Assembly (NCBI GenBank): GCA_963691655.1
Contig: OY829330.1
Coordinates: 16,960,815-17,024,814 of the forward strand
DNA from: Toxonevra muliebris
Taxonomy: Eukaryota; Arthropoda; Insecta; Diptera; Pallopteridae
DNA: 64,000 bases
Direction of reading: 5' to 3'
Part shown: positions 21,705-33,230 of the stretch, in pieces
How positions within the stretch are numbered: the stretch's first letter is position 1
How the letters are laid out: the number at the start of each line of letters is the position of its first letter
Made by a program: the position numbers and the translations under genes
Notes under the pieces: generated by a model
Seen by the model: only the letters and a program-made list of their open reading frames with translations
Database searches by the model: none
Told to the model about the DNA's origin: nothing

Positions 21705-24198
21705 GTATTCACGCACATATCACATATGACGCTTTCAAAGGAAAAATGAACCATAAAACAGCCGAGTGCGAACGAAGAGCTGTAACTTACGCGTACATAC
21801 AAAATCAAATAGGCGAAGCAGAACGAGACTTCGTTTTGGGTTTAAAAAATTTTCTATTTCACCTTTCCTCTAAATTTTATGCTTCACTTTTCCTCTGAAC
21901 GCGTCACATAAGTACACTCAAACGTAAAGGGTGTATCGAAATTGTTTCCAATATTTCAAGTCGATAAAAAGTGGTTTCTATAGACGCACGTATACCTCAA
22001 ACAAATTTGATTCAATTAAAAAAATTTAGGTCTCCCATAAGGGGCCTAAAATTTGCAATTAAAAAAATATTAAACACATTCTTATAATCATCCTTGATGA
22101 TAAAGAATTTTTAGAAAAATTAGGAATTTTTTTCTAATTTAAGGGGACATGTCCATTGCTCGGGTCCAAAAAATTTATTTTTTGCATAAAAATGTTCCTA
22201 ATAGTGTCTAGAATACGTATCTGAAATTTTATTAAAAAAAAATATGGTTTTTGAAATATACGCATTTATATGATTTTCATAGTCGCGCGACAGCTGCACA
22301 ATTCTTTAAACGCGTTTTTCCCGAAACATACTTTTTCAAATTGGCGGGGGTTCTAACTATTGAAATGCTTGATGGATTTTGTTCTATCTAGACTTATTTT
22401 GTTTTGTAATATTTTTAGTTTTTTTTACAGCCTTTGGAAGGGGCCATTTTGAAGCGCAACTCGTTTTTTTTCTTAATTAAAGCTTTGCCAAAGGGTCACT
22501 TTTTATTATTATGGCTTCATAATAGTCTATCTTACAGAAAATTATGTATATTTTCAGATCTTTTTTGAACGCCACCTACAGGAATACGATTGAGCCAATT
22601 TGAAAAAAATTATTTAAAGATAACACTGTGCGATAAAAATTTGGGTGGCAAAAATCAACGAAACGTGACTAGAAAATTTGGTAAGATTATGATGTCAGTA
22701 GTTGATCCTGAAAAGAATTTTGAAAAGTTAGCTCCAGTTCAGGATTAATTGTTGTTTGAAGTCGAACCCTTTGGCGCTTCGTTATTTCCTTAAAATTCGA
22801 TTTGCTTTGCTATTTTCTGTCCTTAAAAAAGTTAGCACTTGCCAATCATCTTTTAATTTTGCACATTTATTTTCAAAAGAAAGCAGTTTAAGAATATCTA
22901 ACCAGAATTGGACGATTCAAAATGGTGGATCAATATGGTTAAATTTTTATCGATTGTAACATAATAACGTAATAATACATACTCATGTGAGTGACATCAC
23001 AATTTCTATGGTAGTTTTAATTTTCGGGTTCAAATTTCAGAGTTAATAAAAAATGTTTGTATGGTAAATCCGAAGTTCCTTTCGGGACTGTAAGGAAACC
23101 AGAAAAGATAGCGCAAAACCGAATCCGAATCTGCCGAAACAGACATTTTGCACTTCTGATTGCCCGAAATTTCGTGGGTAATCGGTGACCCTGTGGCCTT
23201 TAATGCGATTTTTTACAAACTTTTTCTAGACATTTTTATTAGATATTTTGAAGATAGACAACGTAACTTAGTATTCATTTTCCACTTAAACCTTTCTTGA
23301 CTGTAAGAAAACTAGGATCAATAGAGTAAATCCGAGTTCAAATTCGCATTCTTCGACCCCATTTCATTATAAAAAAGTGTTTAATAAGTTTTAGTTGAAG
23401 ATCATAGGCCCACCGATGACCCATAGCAAAATTTGTATTTCCAAAAAAGTAAAGAAAAATTTAAGAGTACGGGAAATCATATTTGAGTAAATTATTTTTC
23501 CCACAATATATTAAAAATTTGGTGTATTTGGAAAAATTAATGGGTTAATGTATTAGTGCGTTATTATGTTAAATCGATAAGTCATCAGCAAAACAAATCG
23601 GATTTTAATGAAATAACGAGGCGCCAAAGGGTTCGACTTCAAACATCAATTAATCCTGAACTAGCTAACTTTTCAAAATCGTTTTCAGGATCAAATATTG
23701 ACATCATAATCTTACCAAATTTTCTAGTCACGTTTCGTTGATTTTTGTCACCCAAATTTTTGTCGCATAGAGTAATTAGATGCATTACAAAATAAAAAAA
23801 TTTGCAAGTCTGTCTATTCTATTTTTTTATATAACTTCGAAGTTTTCATTTCTTTCGACTCGAGCAATCGACATGTCCCCTTAAGAAAAATTGATAAACG
23901 TTTTGTTTGTGCCATTAAATATTTTATTATTTATGTTTTAATTTATTTATTTTAATATAAACTAATTGCATTCATTTTTCATGGGAAACTTAATTTTTTT
24001 TTTAATTTTAAAATTTAGGCTACTTGAGGGAGACCTAAATTTTTTTCAATTGGACTATTTTTTTTGTGGTATATGGGGGTCTAGAAAGACAACTTTTATC
24101 AACTTGAAATTTTCAATTTCTAAAAAAAAAATTGCTCGATACACGCTAGTTGACACATTTTATAAATATTAAAAACTATTCTATGTATTTCTTTGCAG
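21705..24198 (+). other. Intron B-C (2.5 kb), mostly one fold-back element
   Basis: Donor GTATTC, acceptor TTTGCAG. Nearly the whole intron (21929-24147) is the fold-back element described separately. Only about 220 bp at the 5' side and 50 bp at the 3' side are left. Confidence 0.85.
21929..24147. mobile_element. 2.2 kb fold-back element with very long imperfect inverted repeats
   Basis: The ends GTGTATCGA near 21931 and TCGATACAC near 24137-24144 are inverted. Matching continues inward: 21954-22060 against 23990-24118 (TTTAGGTCTCCC / GGGAGACCTAAA), 22140-22175 against 23862-23883 (GGGGACATGTC / GACATGTCCCC), 22618-22800 against 23585-23772 (AACGAAACGTGACTAGAAAA / TTTTCTAGTCACGTTTCGTT, CGAACCCTTTGGCGC / GCGCCAAAGGGTTCG), and 22955-22975 against 23545-23575. 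The left arm has about 430 bp (22175-22600) lacking on the right. No transposase frame is present. Non-autonomous DNA element; superfamily unknown. Confidence 0.8.
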
Positions 24199-24328
24199 CT
24201 CTCCGATAACACTGATGAAAATCGTTTGGAAAGCGTTTTCAAAAAATATTTGCGTATGAATAACTATAGCATTGGTGGAACTGAACTTTTTACAAGTAAA
24301 CATGGTGCTGAAGCTCTATCAATAGTTG
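24199..24328 (+). CDS. Host membrane-protein gene, exon C: SEA-like domain, second part
   Basis: The acceptor CTTTGCAG ends at 24198 and the exon begins in phase 0 with LSDNTDENRLESVFKKYLRM. The donor G|GTACGT starts at 24329, leaving phase 1. The 43 codons complete the SEA-like domain begun in exon B, with a helix (ENRLESVFKKYL) and a strand (GGTELFT). A 20.8 kb intron follows before the next exon, but the phase joins correctly (G|AT gives Asp of the EGF module DFDEC). Confidence 0.88.
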
Positions 24329-27300
24329 GTACGTTCAAAAATAATGCCTTTTGTGCGAAAAAAGGAATAATGTGATTTAATTATTTTAAAAAAAAGGAAG
24401 AAGGGTATACTAAGCATACTAAGAACATGGAGTCACTAGTTCGAGAAATTTCTCTTATATTTACCCATAATCTTCAAATTGAGAAAAAGTCCATAAATTC
24501 ACACTGTGCCCTAATATTTTGTTTTTTTCATAGGACTGTAGGTTTCATATACAAGAGAGAAATATTTTTCGTAAAAATTTAAATGCTCCATCTATTCTCC
24601 ATACTTTGGCAGTTTTTTAAGTATAGTTTAGAGCAGTGGTTTTCAACTGTTTTCATCCTACACTGCTCTTTTCGATTTAGTGGCAAACCTCCCCCTTCCC
24701 CCCCACATTTTTTAAACTTTTTTATATTTTACAGTTAACACACGGTTTTTGGGGAAGAAAAATAGATTAATGGGAGGAGAAAAGAGGGAGCATTATCTGT
24801 GAACGTTTGCTTTAATTTTGAAAAACCATAACAATCAGAAAAATTATTTTCTTAATTCGTTCGTTCGTGTATTTCTGGAAAACACACGAACTGATGGCGT
24901 CAAATCGCACGTTTACGTAGTACATTTACCATGAAAATAGCAGTAGAATATACACTCTCCCACGTTTCTGCGCTGTTCCAAAAATTCGTTAGAGCTGGAA
25001 GCCGATCTGTATCCTATTAGCTTTATCGCTCGATGTTTGACACGGCCCTGGGGCCCAGTTGCATTCGTGAAGCTCCTGCCCTCAGATGGTTTACTACTGG
25101 GTTACTATTTTTTTAAATTAAATTAGAAACTAAATTATTTTTTGTCTAGCTTGGAGGACACACCCTGGTAAGTCTGTGCCGAGGATAAATGCGATTAGTA
25201 AACTAATCTGGTAGCTGAATAGTTCCTCGTGAGGAAAATTAGGATAGCGAAATTTGTGAGGTTTTAGTTGGAAAATCGCTAGCAAAAACTGAAAGTATTA
25301 TTTTCTTTTAAGATTTTTTATTTGTATTACCCTATTTTTCAATAGATAGTATATGTCTGTACTAAAAAAAATTAAATGTGGATTATGTAGAACACATACA
25401 AGCATTCATGCCAGTGCTGTCGCTGTTACTTCTATTGAAGTTTTTCACTTCACTTTCAAGCCTGACACTTCGTCACTTCCTCTTTCATAAAAACACTTCG
25501 GTTTCCGAGTTTCAATGAAAGACTAAAATCGATAAAAAAAAATTTAAATATGCTCATCTGTGTAATATTCTCCGACTGTAGCCAGATCGGTGTGTTTGAA
25601 TTTATATCCCCTACAAAAAGTAAAAAGATACCATTTACCATACATTCTTTAGTATATTCTGAGACCTTTTGTGTTTATTTGAATACCTATGTAGCAACAC
25701 TGATGACGCACTGTCATATAATTTATTAGAATTTGGTTGAAAATGAAGAGGTAGACGATTTAGAAGGCGAGTGGAAGATTTTATTTCTAAATGATTTTAT
25801 GCAAAAACGCGACAGTTTCGAAGAATTCTGCCATTTTGTTTTTGGCTTGAAAAATTCCCTAAAACAAATTATTTAACCCTCATTCAAAAAGTTTTGTCGG
25901 AGCCTTATTGTGTCTGCCACACGGTAGCGCTCCACCAAAATTTTTTTTTTTCGCAAAAGAAGCACATTAAAACCAGATAAACTGTTTTCATATTACGCAT
26001 CAAAAAACACTTCACTTTTTTAAAAATCATTTAGATTTTTTAAGAATTTCAGTTTACAAAAAAATTTCAAAACGGTTCAAACTGGTTCAGGCTATAGAAG
26101 TTCATCAAATTGACTTTTACGAGGCTTTTAAAATTTAAAAACATATGTTTTCATAACATGCTATCTCGCTTATTCTAATAGGAAGTTCAATAGCTTTTTT
26201 AGTATGTGTAGTTCTAAAAAAAAGTAGCAGCATACGAAGTTTCTACTACCATGTATGATTTTATATTGAACATTAAAGCTGGCTTTCGGTTTTTTGTTTG
26301 TCATTTGGAAAGTATTTTTTCCACTTTCTTTTGATCCTATATTTTTGCGTCATTGTGATTTTAGCAGGAATTCGAACAGGAAAAATTTGGTTTTGGGTTC
26401 AGGTTCAAACAAAAACAAAAAGTGTGTTCCGGTTCAAATTCAAATAAAGTTGAAGCAAAACAAAAGTTTCTTCAAATAATAGTTTTGTTTATTTACGTAT
26501 ATTAATACCACTGTTGCCAACTTTTCGGTCTTTACAAACGGGACAGGTGAAGTTGTCTCGCTGAGTCAGTTTTTAAAAAGTCGCTTAATTCCGAGCGAGA
26601 AATTCTATCACACTGGAATACAGTCAGAATATAACATGCATGCGGAAATCCCATATATTTTTTTTCTTATAGGAATACAGTTTTACTTACGGGCAAATAT
26701 CTCGTCAAGTATAATTTCATTCGAGTCGAGCAATTAACTAATTTTCAACCAGTGGTCGAAATGTTTCCAAACTTAAATTATTTTATAAATTTATATTTTT
26801 GACTATTTTCTGTATCTTAATTTCTGTAATGGTTTTAGACTTGTTTAAGTCAATTGGTGATTGATGCAAATAAAAACTCTTAAGGCCCAACCATGCTAAG
26901 CATATGCAAAGAGAGAAAATTTAACGAAAAGTACGAGTAAGCACAAAACTTTCGGTACGGCGCCCGAGAAAGAAACTTTTGAAAAAATTTTTGCTAAACC
27001 TTCATCCGGTCGAAATTTTTTCGAACGAGTCCGGTGCTGAAGTGTCAAATTGCCACTGCATCCAAAAAGCTTGTTTTCAATGAAAAAACATTGTCTTATT
27101 GTGTTTTTTATGAGGGAAAGTGAAAATTATTGAAATTTATATATTTTTGATGCAAAAAAACAATAAAATCAAAAAGTAAATGAACAAAAAATTAAAAAGT
27201 AAATGAACAAAAAATTTAAAAAATTACTCAAAAAAACTCAGTGCATATTCATTAATTTTTGCTACACATTATGTACATTCTTCATATGTTTAAAAGTTTC

Positions 27301-27390
27301 GGCATCAGCAGCGATCCATATTTTTATGGACAACTACCACGAAATGGTAATAACTTCTTCGACAGTGATAAAATCACACGCTAGATACAA
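24329..27390. other. First part of the 20.8 kb intron, no recognised gene
   Basis: AT-rich DNA. A hAT-like terminus CAGTGGTTTTCAAC is present at 24636-24649 without a recognisable partner. A C-rich patch lies at 24690-24710. Short frames here have no recognisable domains. Confidence 0.5.
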
Positions 27391-27503
27391 TTGGCCAATT
27401 CACAAGCTGTCTTGTCTTTCGGTGTCGGTGTCATTTGTCATAAATTCCCTAATTTTTCGTACAAAATTATACGACAGTATATGACAGCTTGTGAATCGGC
27501 CAA
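27391..27503. repeat. 113-bp MITE with 21-bp inverted ends
   Basis: TTGGCCAATTCACAAGCTGTC (27391-27411) is the reverse complement of 27483-27503 with one mismatch. The interior carries a GTCGGTGTCG duplication. Size and structure fit a tiny MITE. Confidence 0.7.
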
Positions 27504-27529
27504 ATATTGCTCAGGTAGGAAGAGAGGAA

Positions 27530-27800
27530 CAAGAGGCTAGAACTCTTTACTAATTTGCGAATATTAGCTAGTATTCTGACTGGATATTGCGGGCTCAAAG
27601 AACACCTTTGTAAAATAGAGGTTGAGGAAAGCGCAATATGTAGGTTTTGTAATGTGGAATGCGAATCATCAGAACATATTTTAGCTCAATGTAAATCACT
27701 GTTCCACAAAAGAATATAATATCTGGATATGTACTTAGTGCCCAGTGCAGAACTAGCATATATAGATCCGAACGCAATACTCAAATTCTTAAGGGAGACT
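27530..27800 (+). pseudogene. Non-LTR retrotransposon (jockey/I-like) C-terminal fragment
   Basis: The + frame reads LRILASILTGYCGLKEHLCK, then CRFCNVECESSEHILAQC. This is the end of the RNase H region and the CCHC-like cluster (C-X2-C-X8-H-X4-C) that closes many jockey/I/R1 ORF2 proteins. A stop interrupts it at HKRI-stop. The tail is cut by the TA-flanked element that begins at 27816. The rest of the element is absent upstream. It runs on the + strand, while the R1-like fragment at 16.8-17.6 kb runs on the -. Confidence 0.75.
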
Positions 27801-27815
27801 GGGCTGGATGAGGTA

Positions 27816-29395
27816 GGGAAAAGCGGGGTACCTTTGACATTTAATTTTCAAAGGCTTGTAATTCCGAAAATTACTGATAGATTTTAAAAGATTTAACTGT
27901 TTTTAAGACATTGATTTTTCCAGATCAAACCGCAAAAAACTATATCTTTATAAAAACAGCATCACTATTTTTTTTGTATTTCTTCCAAGAAAGCCATTTT
28001 GTCAAAAGTGCCCCAGGCGCGAGGCGCATTTGGCTTTACTAGGGGCACATTTGACAAAGGTCAATAACTTTGTCATACATATATGGCCAATTTTTTTGTC
28101 TTTAACGTTACAGTTGTACGCATATTTTTGCAAATATATCGAAAATATCCCATTAAACCAAATTTTTTTAACTTTTGTCGTTTCAAAGATATAGCCGTTT
28201 TAAGTGGTCTTTAATGTTACATTATTTTGTCAAAAAAGTTAAAAAAAAAGTTTGTTCACGTGAAATGTAGGCCTTGGGGCCTATTTTCATGTCAATGTAA
28301 AAAAAATTTGGTTTAATGGGATATTTTCGATATATTTGCAAAAATATGCGTACGACTGTAACGTTAAAGACCAAAAAATTGGCCATATATATATGTATAA
28401 AAATTAAAATATGTGTATATGTCTCGAAATAACACTGAAACCTCAGCAGAGATTGACACAAATTTGTACAATGATACATTATTATTTTATTTTTCTGTTT
28501 TGACTATTATTATTTGCTCTTTATTTAACAAAATTTTCATTTACAATTTCATAATGATGCATTACGTCTCTGGTCATAAAATAGGCATAGTCTGAGTTCA
28601 AAATTACAACTGGGTGTGGCACCTCCCATACAAACTGTATGCTTTTTTGGGTATATATCTAGAACGATTTACGGTACAATACTGAAATTTCGAGCGAGAT
28701 TGACGATTGACCATGTCATACTACAGGAAAAACGTGGATGGGTTTGGAAAAGGGGTACGACTCCAAGATTAAGTATGAAAGACCTTAAATGTTGTCCTAT
28801 TTACACCATATTTTTCGGAGTCTGATGCCACCGTTTCATGCTTATTTCTAATATCTGAAATAGCTCCCTTCATTTTCGCTTCGATTCTTTTCCAGCTACG
28901 TACCATATCTATAAAAATGTATTGACAGAAAATATAACAATTGTATTGTAAATACGTAAATCTGCAATATAGGGAACAATTGATATATGTTAAATGTGCC
29001 CCTTTGGTAAAAGTCAAATGTGACCCAAAAGCTCTTAAAGATTTGTTTCTTCTTTTTCAATTTATTTTGTTTTATTTTCACAAAACACACTTTTATTTTG
29101 TTAACATTAAAAATCAGTGCCAACAAATTTTGTTACTCTTTTTTTTAAAAACAATTTTAATTGATTCACAAATCGCTTACATACTAGTTGCCAAAAATTA
29201 CATCAGCGTTAGCAAATGTACAAAAATACTTATTAATCCAAGAAGAATTAAAGTAGAACCTTCAAAGTTCCATAACGTTTCTTTAAATCAAATTAAGCTT
29301 TTTTCTGCATTTTAACTTTTTGGCTTTTAGGGCGTGGTCACACTGAAAATTGCAGAGTCAAATGTGCCCGGTGTCAAAGGCACCCCACTTTACCC
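27816..29395. mobile_element. 1.58 kb DNA element with 24-bp TIRs and TA target duplication
   Basis: The left end GGGAAAAGCGGGGTACCTTT and the right end (reverse complement) GGGTAAAGTGGGGTGCCTTT match over about 24 bp with four differences. TA stands immediately outside on both sides (27814-27815, 29396-29397). Inside are several GTGCCCC/TTTGAC motifs echoing the termini (about 28006, 28051, 29000) and a large internal stem-loop. No transposase is visible, so it is non-autonomous. TA duplication is usual for the IS630/Tc1/mariner supergroup, but the termini do not match any family I know. Confidence 0.75.
28078..28400. repeat. 95-bp inverted repeat inside the TA-flanked element
   Basis: Arms at about 28080-28172 and 28303-28395 are nearly identical inverted copies (GGCCAATTTTTTTG, TAACGTTACAGT, CGAAAATATCCCATTAAACC). 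They flank about 130 bp. The arm would form a long RNA duplex if transcribed as part of the host intron. Confidence 0.8.
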
Positions 29396-29410
29396 TACTA
29401 TGGGCAGATT

Positions 29411-30090
29411 TACAATAGATTTTACAGGTCGCGGTACAACAACAAAAATCTCTCTAACAATACAGTACAACCGTCAAACCAAAGGCAACAATTTATTTTT
29501 TTGAAAGACATAGTAGCAGCAATCGGGTCTTCCATGTTTATCATGCCATAATTCGTCAAGACATTTGTCATTTGAGTGATACACATAAGCCAATAACAAA
29601 ATATCAAAATAGGCTCTCATTTCAATGTTATCAATTGGAATCCAATTTTCCTGATAACGACGAACACTTAAATTCGTCATATCCAATATAATTTTTTCAA
29701 TTGATTGGATTGAGCAGCAGCAAAAGTTCTTGGTCCAACAGCAAGAGAAAATAACATCAACAATGTGTGAATATCACAAAATAAAAATAAAATTAATTTT
29801 TACGCTGTCGTGAAACAAATTGGCATGAATAAGTTGAACTTTCACGTGGACATTGCAAGGGATTTTTAGTGTATTCACTTGTTCTGTTTTTCGAAAAAAG
29901 TTGACTGTAAAATTGCCTCTTCTCTCGCTTCTGGTACGAAAAATTCTGCATCCGAGTCACCATTATCATATTCGGCATCAGAACCTATTTCTTCTGGTAC
30001 ATAATAATCATACTCGCCTATGGTTCTGCTTCATTATCATCACCAAACTGGTCAAACCAAGAACTTTCCATTTTTTTTAACACAAATCCT
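29411..30090 (-). pseudogene. piggyBac-family transposase remnant (N-terminal half)
   Basis: The - strand from 30090 shows an acidic N-terminal stretch (SSWFDQFGDDNEAE), a broken middle, and then at 29686-29474 the block IDNIEMRAYFDILLLAYVYH followed by KCLDELWHDKHGRPD. The pattern of a helix ending in LLLAGVY, then S-N-ES-DELW...GRP, is the start of the piggyBac transposase domain. Stops and frameshifts break it, and the catalytic aspartates farther on are missing. piggyBac enzymes insert at TTAA. No intact TTAA-flanked ends were found. Confidence 0.7.
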
Positions 30091-31282
30091 CCAAAAACTA
30101 ACCAAAACACGCAATAATGTCAGCACACTAGCTAATATTAACCCTGGAAGTACATGCTTATTTTTTATACTTAAAGATCATGCTTCGTCGAAACGACGAC
30201 GGCATTATTCAAAGTGATCATACACATGACATTTACATCAGCAACTTTGAAAGTTGATTGTTTTCCATTATTTGGTTAATTTAGCATATAGAAAAACAAC
30301 AACGGACATTTTTTGTTAATAATATTTATTTATAAATTAAATTTTCACAGCTTTAGTTCATTAGGCTTGTTTTACAAAACGCTGTATATTTAAGTACAAA
30401 AAAGGTAACTTAAGGCACATATAAATCATCAAATGAGTTTACATCTTAAAAGTAATATACTGAACTAAAAAGGAACGAGTTTTCATTCGAATAAAGTTTC
30501 ATTATATGCAAGAGGCACAAAGCTCTATTTTGTGCGTCTCGCGCAAGCTTTTATTACATTTTGAACCGGACGATTTTGTCATTCGTCGCTTAGAAGAAGG
30601 ACAAATGGCACAAATCATTCTATTTTTTCAAGTTGGTATTTGTAAGCCTATCAGTCAATTGGCTTTCGACAGACAGATTTTTTTTAGAAAACAAATGCGA
30701 TTGGGAGGCTTTTGTTTCATTTAAAACGTAATTGACATAAAAAAGTCATATTCAATATTCCAAAATATTCAGTAATATTTTTGCATTGCCGAATCGGTCC
30801 TCGAACTTGAAACAAAATATTTTTCCCATGATTTTGCTTTTTGTACATACATTTATGGTTGTTTTCTGTGCATAATTGATGTGATTAACGAAATTATTTT
30901 CGACTTTGTCCTTAATAATGATATACCTCTACATAGAGACACATCGTTTTAGTCTAAATCGGATGCCTCCATTGACAAACTAGCATCTTCCAAACATTTA
31001 TTTTGAACCTCCTCTGTTCGGTTGGTGGTCTTCGTCACTCATCAACAAGAAAATTTTCAGTTTCCTGATCATTCAATTTACTTTATCGAATGAAAGAAAT
31101 CGATCATGAACAATTTTTTGTTTACACAAGATATCTTCCGAAATGTTCAAGGCCTTGTTGAATTTATTCGCACCTTTATTGATTAAGGATTCGCTTAATG
31201 AGGCTATTCAACCAGAGGTTAGGCTGGCTGTATTATTGTTGAAAATTTATAGAATTCAATCTTAAATTTTTTCCACATTTCT
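30091..31282. other. AT-rich stretch between piggyBac and Harbinger remnants
   Basis: A 72-codon frame at 30506-30724 and stop-broken frames up to 31282 may belong to the N-terminal part of the Harbinger nuclease that follows, but I see no diagnostic motif in them. Confidence 0.4.
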
Positions 31283-32234
31283 TATGAAATTTGCTTTAAC
31301 AGATATTTGTCTCAAGGTGCTTCCTTGCAAAAACTAGCGTGGTCTTTTAAACTTAGCAAAGAAACTGTTCGAATGGTTGTCCTTGAGTCTGAAGATGTTT
31401 TATGGAAAGCACTCTACAGCAACTACGTTTCGGAGCCTAATTTAGTTGAGTTAAGCCAAATAGAGCATGATTTTTGGACAATGTGGAACATGCCAAATTG
31501 AATTGGCGTTGTGGACGGCAAACACTTTGCCTCAAGTGTCCTCCAAATAACGGAAGCCAGTTTTTTTATTATAAAATATTCCATTCCATAGTTTTGCTGG
31601 CAGTATGTGACGCAAAATATTGCTTTAGATCTTGGAGCTTATGGTTCTCAAAGCGACGGAGGTATAATTGTATAAAAATAAAAGTGGTTTCAAGATATAT
31701 AGATTTTCAAAAACTCTTTCAGGCATTTTTCAGCTATGAAATTTTGGAAAAAAAATTTTGTCCGGTAGCTTAACAATACCACCACCCAAAAAATTGCCAG
31801 GCACTGAAATTGCGTTATCGCACTTTTTTGTAGGCCGTATCCCGGCAAACAACTACCCTCAAGTAGGGAAAAATTCAACAAAAGATTGTCAAGAGCAAGG
31901 CGGACAATAGAGAACGCCTTTGGTATTTTGGTGTCGCGATGGCGCATTTTGCAAACTACTTTGAATATGTATCCCGAAAATGCGGAGAAAATTCTTTTGG
32001 AGTTTTTTTTGGCATAACTATATTATGCTTAAAAAAGATATGGTGTCGTCCTACTGTTCAGCAAATTATTTAGACTGGGAGGATAGCAGCGGTGATGTTC
32101 AAGATGGATTATGGCGAACTGATATAAATCAACATTTAGCATCAATACGTGCACCAGAAAATCAAAACCACTACGGTGGCAGAACCTCAACACAAATAAG
32201 GGAAGAATTATGTAGATTTATATATTATAATTAA
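31283..32234 (+). pseudogene. PIF/Harbinger nuclease (transposase), frameshifted
   Basis: Three + frames together give the Harbinger order. First a helix-turn-helix-like region, YLSQGASLQKLAWSFKLS, then WTMWNMPN-stop-IGVVDGKHF, where the first catalytic Asp lies in VVDGKH. Next come SIVLLAVCDAKYCF (31585-31625) and, in a second frame, LDLGAYGSQSDGGI with the second Asp. Then RARRTIENAFGILVSRWRIL (about 31890-31950), holding the conserved Glu. The C-terminal block of 31980-32234 ends in G-LWRTDINQHLASIR...IREELCRF. One stop (for Cys) and at least two frameshifts disable it. Harbinger nucleases cut at 3-bp targets with help from a second, DNA-binding protein; a MADF gene of that type lies at 35.3-36.2 kb. 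Confidence 0.85.
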
Positions 32235-32920
32235 CTTTTTATAGAGGCGTGTTGTTGATTTGCAATATAACACAAATGGGTGTCCACTTTTGTAAAATAT
32301 TTTATTTGTTTTAAAATATCCATTAAAAATATAAAAACAAAAATATATTTTGCATACTTGATTTGGTTAAGGTTGGATTAATATTGTAACAACAGCTGTG
32401 TTTTATTCGCCAGCTTGTTTAACATGTGCGAATAAAACGGACAAGCTGTTAAGTCTCTTCTTCGTTATATTGTTATTCACAATGAAACTGCTTAGCAGCT
32501 AGAGGTGAACCATTTTAATGGATCTCAGTCATTGCGGTTAATCGTGAGCATTGTTTTTAGTTTTTACCCTTTATAAGAATATTTAACGATGATTTTAACT
32601 TATTTTCTAATCTTTTCCTTTTTTGTTTTTTCGCAAACTTCGTTTTAAATCATACAAGTATTTTCGTTCTACTAAAATTCACAGTTACAAATTTTCAAGA
32701 CAATCTGTATGGGATAAGGAATCTGTATATGGTTGTGAATCTGTATGGGGTTAGGAGAAATTATTTTATACTTTTTAGTCCATTTTAAAAACGTGGTATA
32801 TTAAAAATATTTTTTATTTAAATTATTATTTTTTACTTTTTAGTCTTGTGTGTGTGAAATTTTGCAATCGATTTTAAGTAAAGACCAGAGCTGTAAAATA
32901 ATGCATTCAATTTAATTTAA
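32235..32920. other. Non-coding stretch with an AATCTGTATGG triplication
   Basis: Three imperfect 17-19 bp tandem units with the core AATCTGTATGG stand at about 32701-32755. No gene is seen otherwise. Confidence 0.55.
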
Positions 32921-33230
32921 GACGACCTCGATAGCCTAGTGGATAGTGCACTAGTCATCTGGGAGGTTCGGGTTCGATTCCCGTCTTCGTCTGGGGGTTA
33001 ATTTTCATTACTTTCTTATATTCACTATCAATATGAAGTGTATGAAAATTATAAGATAGTGTACAAGTACACACATTGGTCGGTAATGGCAAAACCACCA
33101 AGCCGATAAAAAATTGCCACACCGCTGTTCGGAATCGGCGTTAAACTGTAGGTCCAACTATGTGGTATCACAATGGGCCGTTCAGGCCTAAGTGTGTCTC
33201 TTGACAGCCACTCCAACCTAATCTAATTGC
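32921..33230 (+). mobile_element. tRNA-derived SINE, copy 1
   Basis: The head GACGACCTCGATAGCCTAGT contains a pol III A box (TAGCCTAGTGG, 32932-32942) and a perfect B box (GGTTCGATTCC, 32971-32981) at tRNA-like spacing. A tRNA-unrelated body follows, shared with the copy at 47.2-47.7 kb: TCACTATC, GTACAAGTACACAC, GGTAATGGCAAAACCACC, ATTGCCACACCG, GGAATCGGCGTTAAACTGTA. After TAGGTCC the two copies diverge; this one ends near CCAACCTAATCTAATT. No clear target duplication was found. It is a retroposed pol III unit moved by LINE machinery. Confidence 0.85.

Noticed and set aside
24636..24660. hAT element end CAGTGGTTTTCAAC
   Set aside because: Only one terminus seen, no partner or 8-bp duplication found, so no element was called.
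32921..32993. A functional tRNA gene
   Set aside because: A and B boxes are good but the cloverleaf is not convincing and the same head recurs with a shared non-tRNA body at 47.4-47.7 kb, so it is a SINE head.
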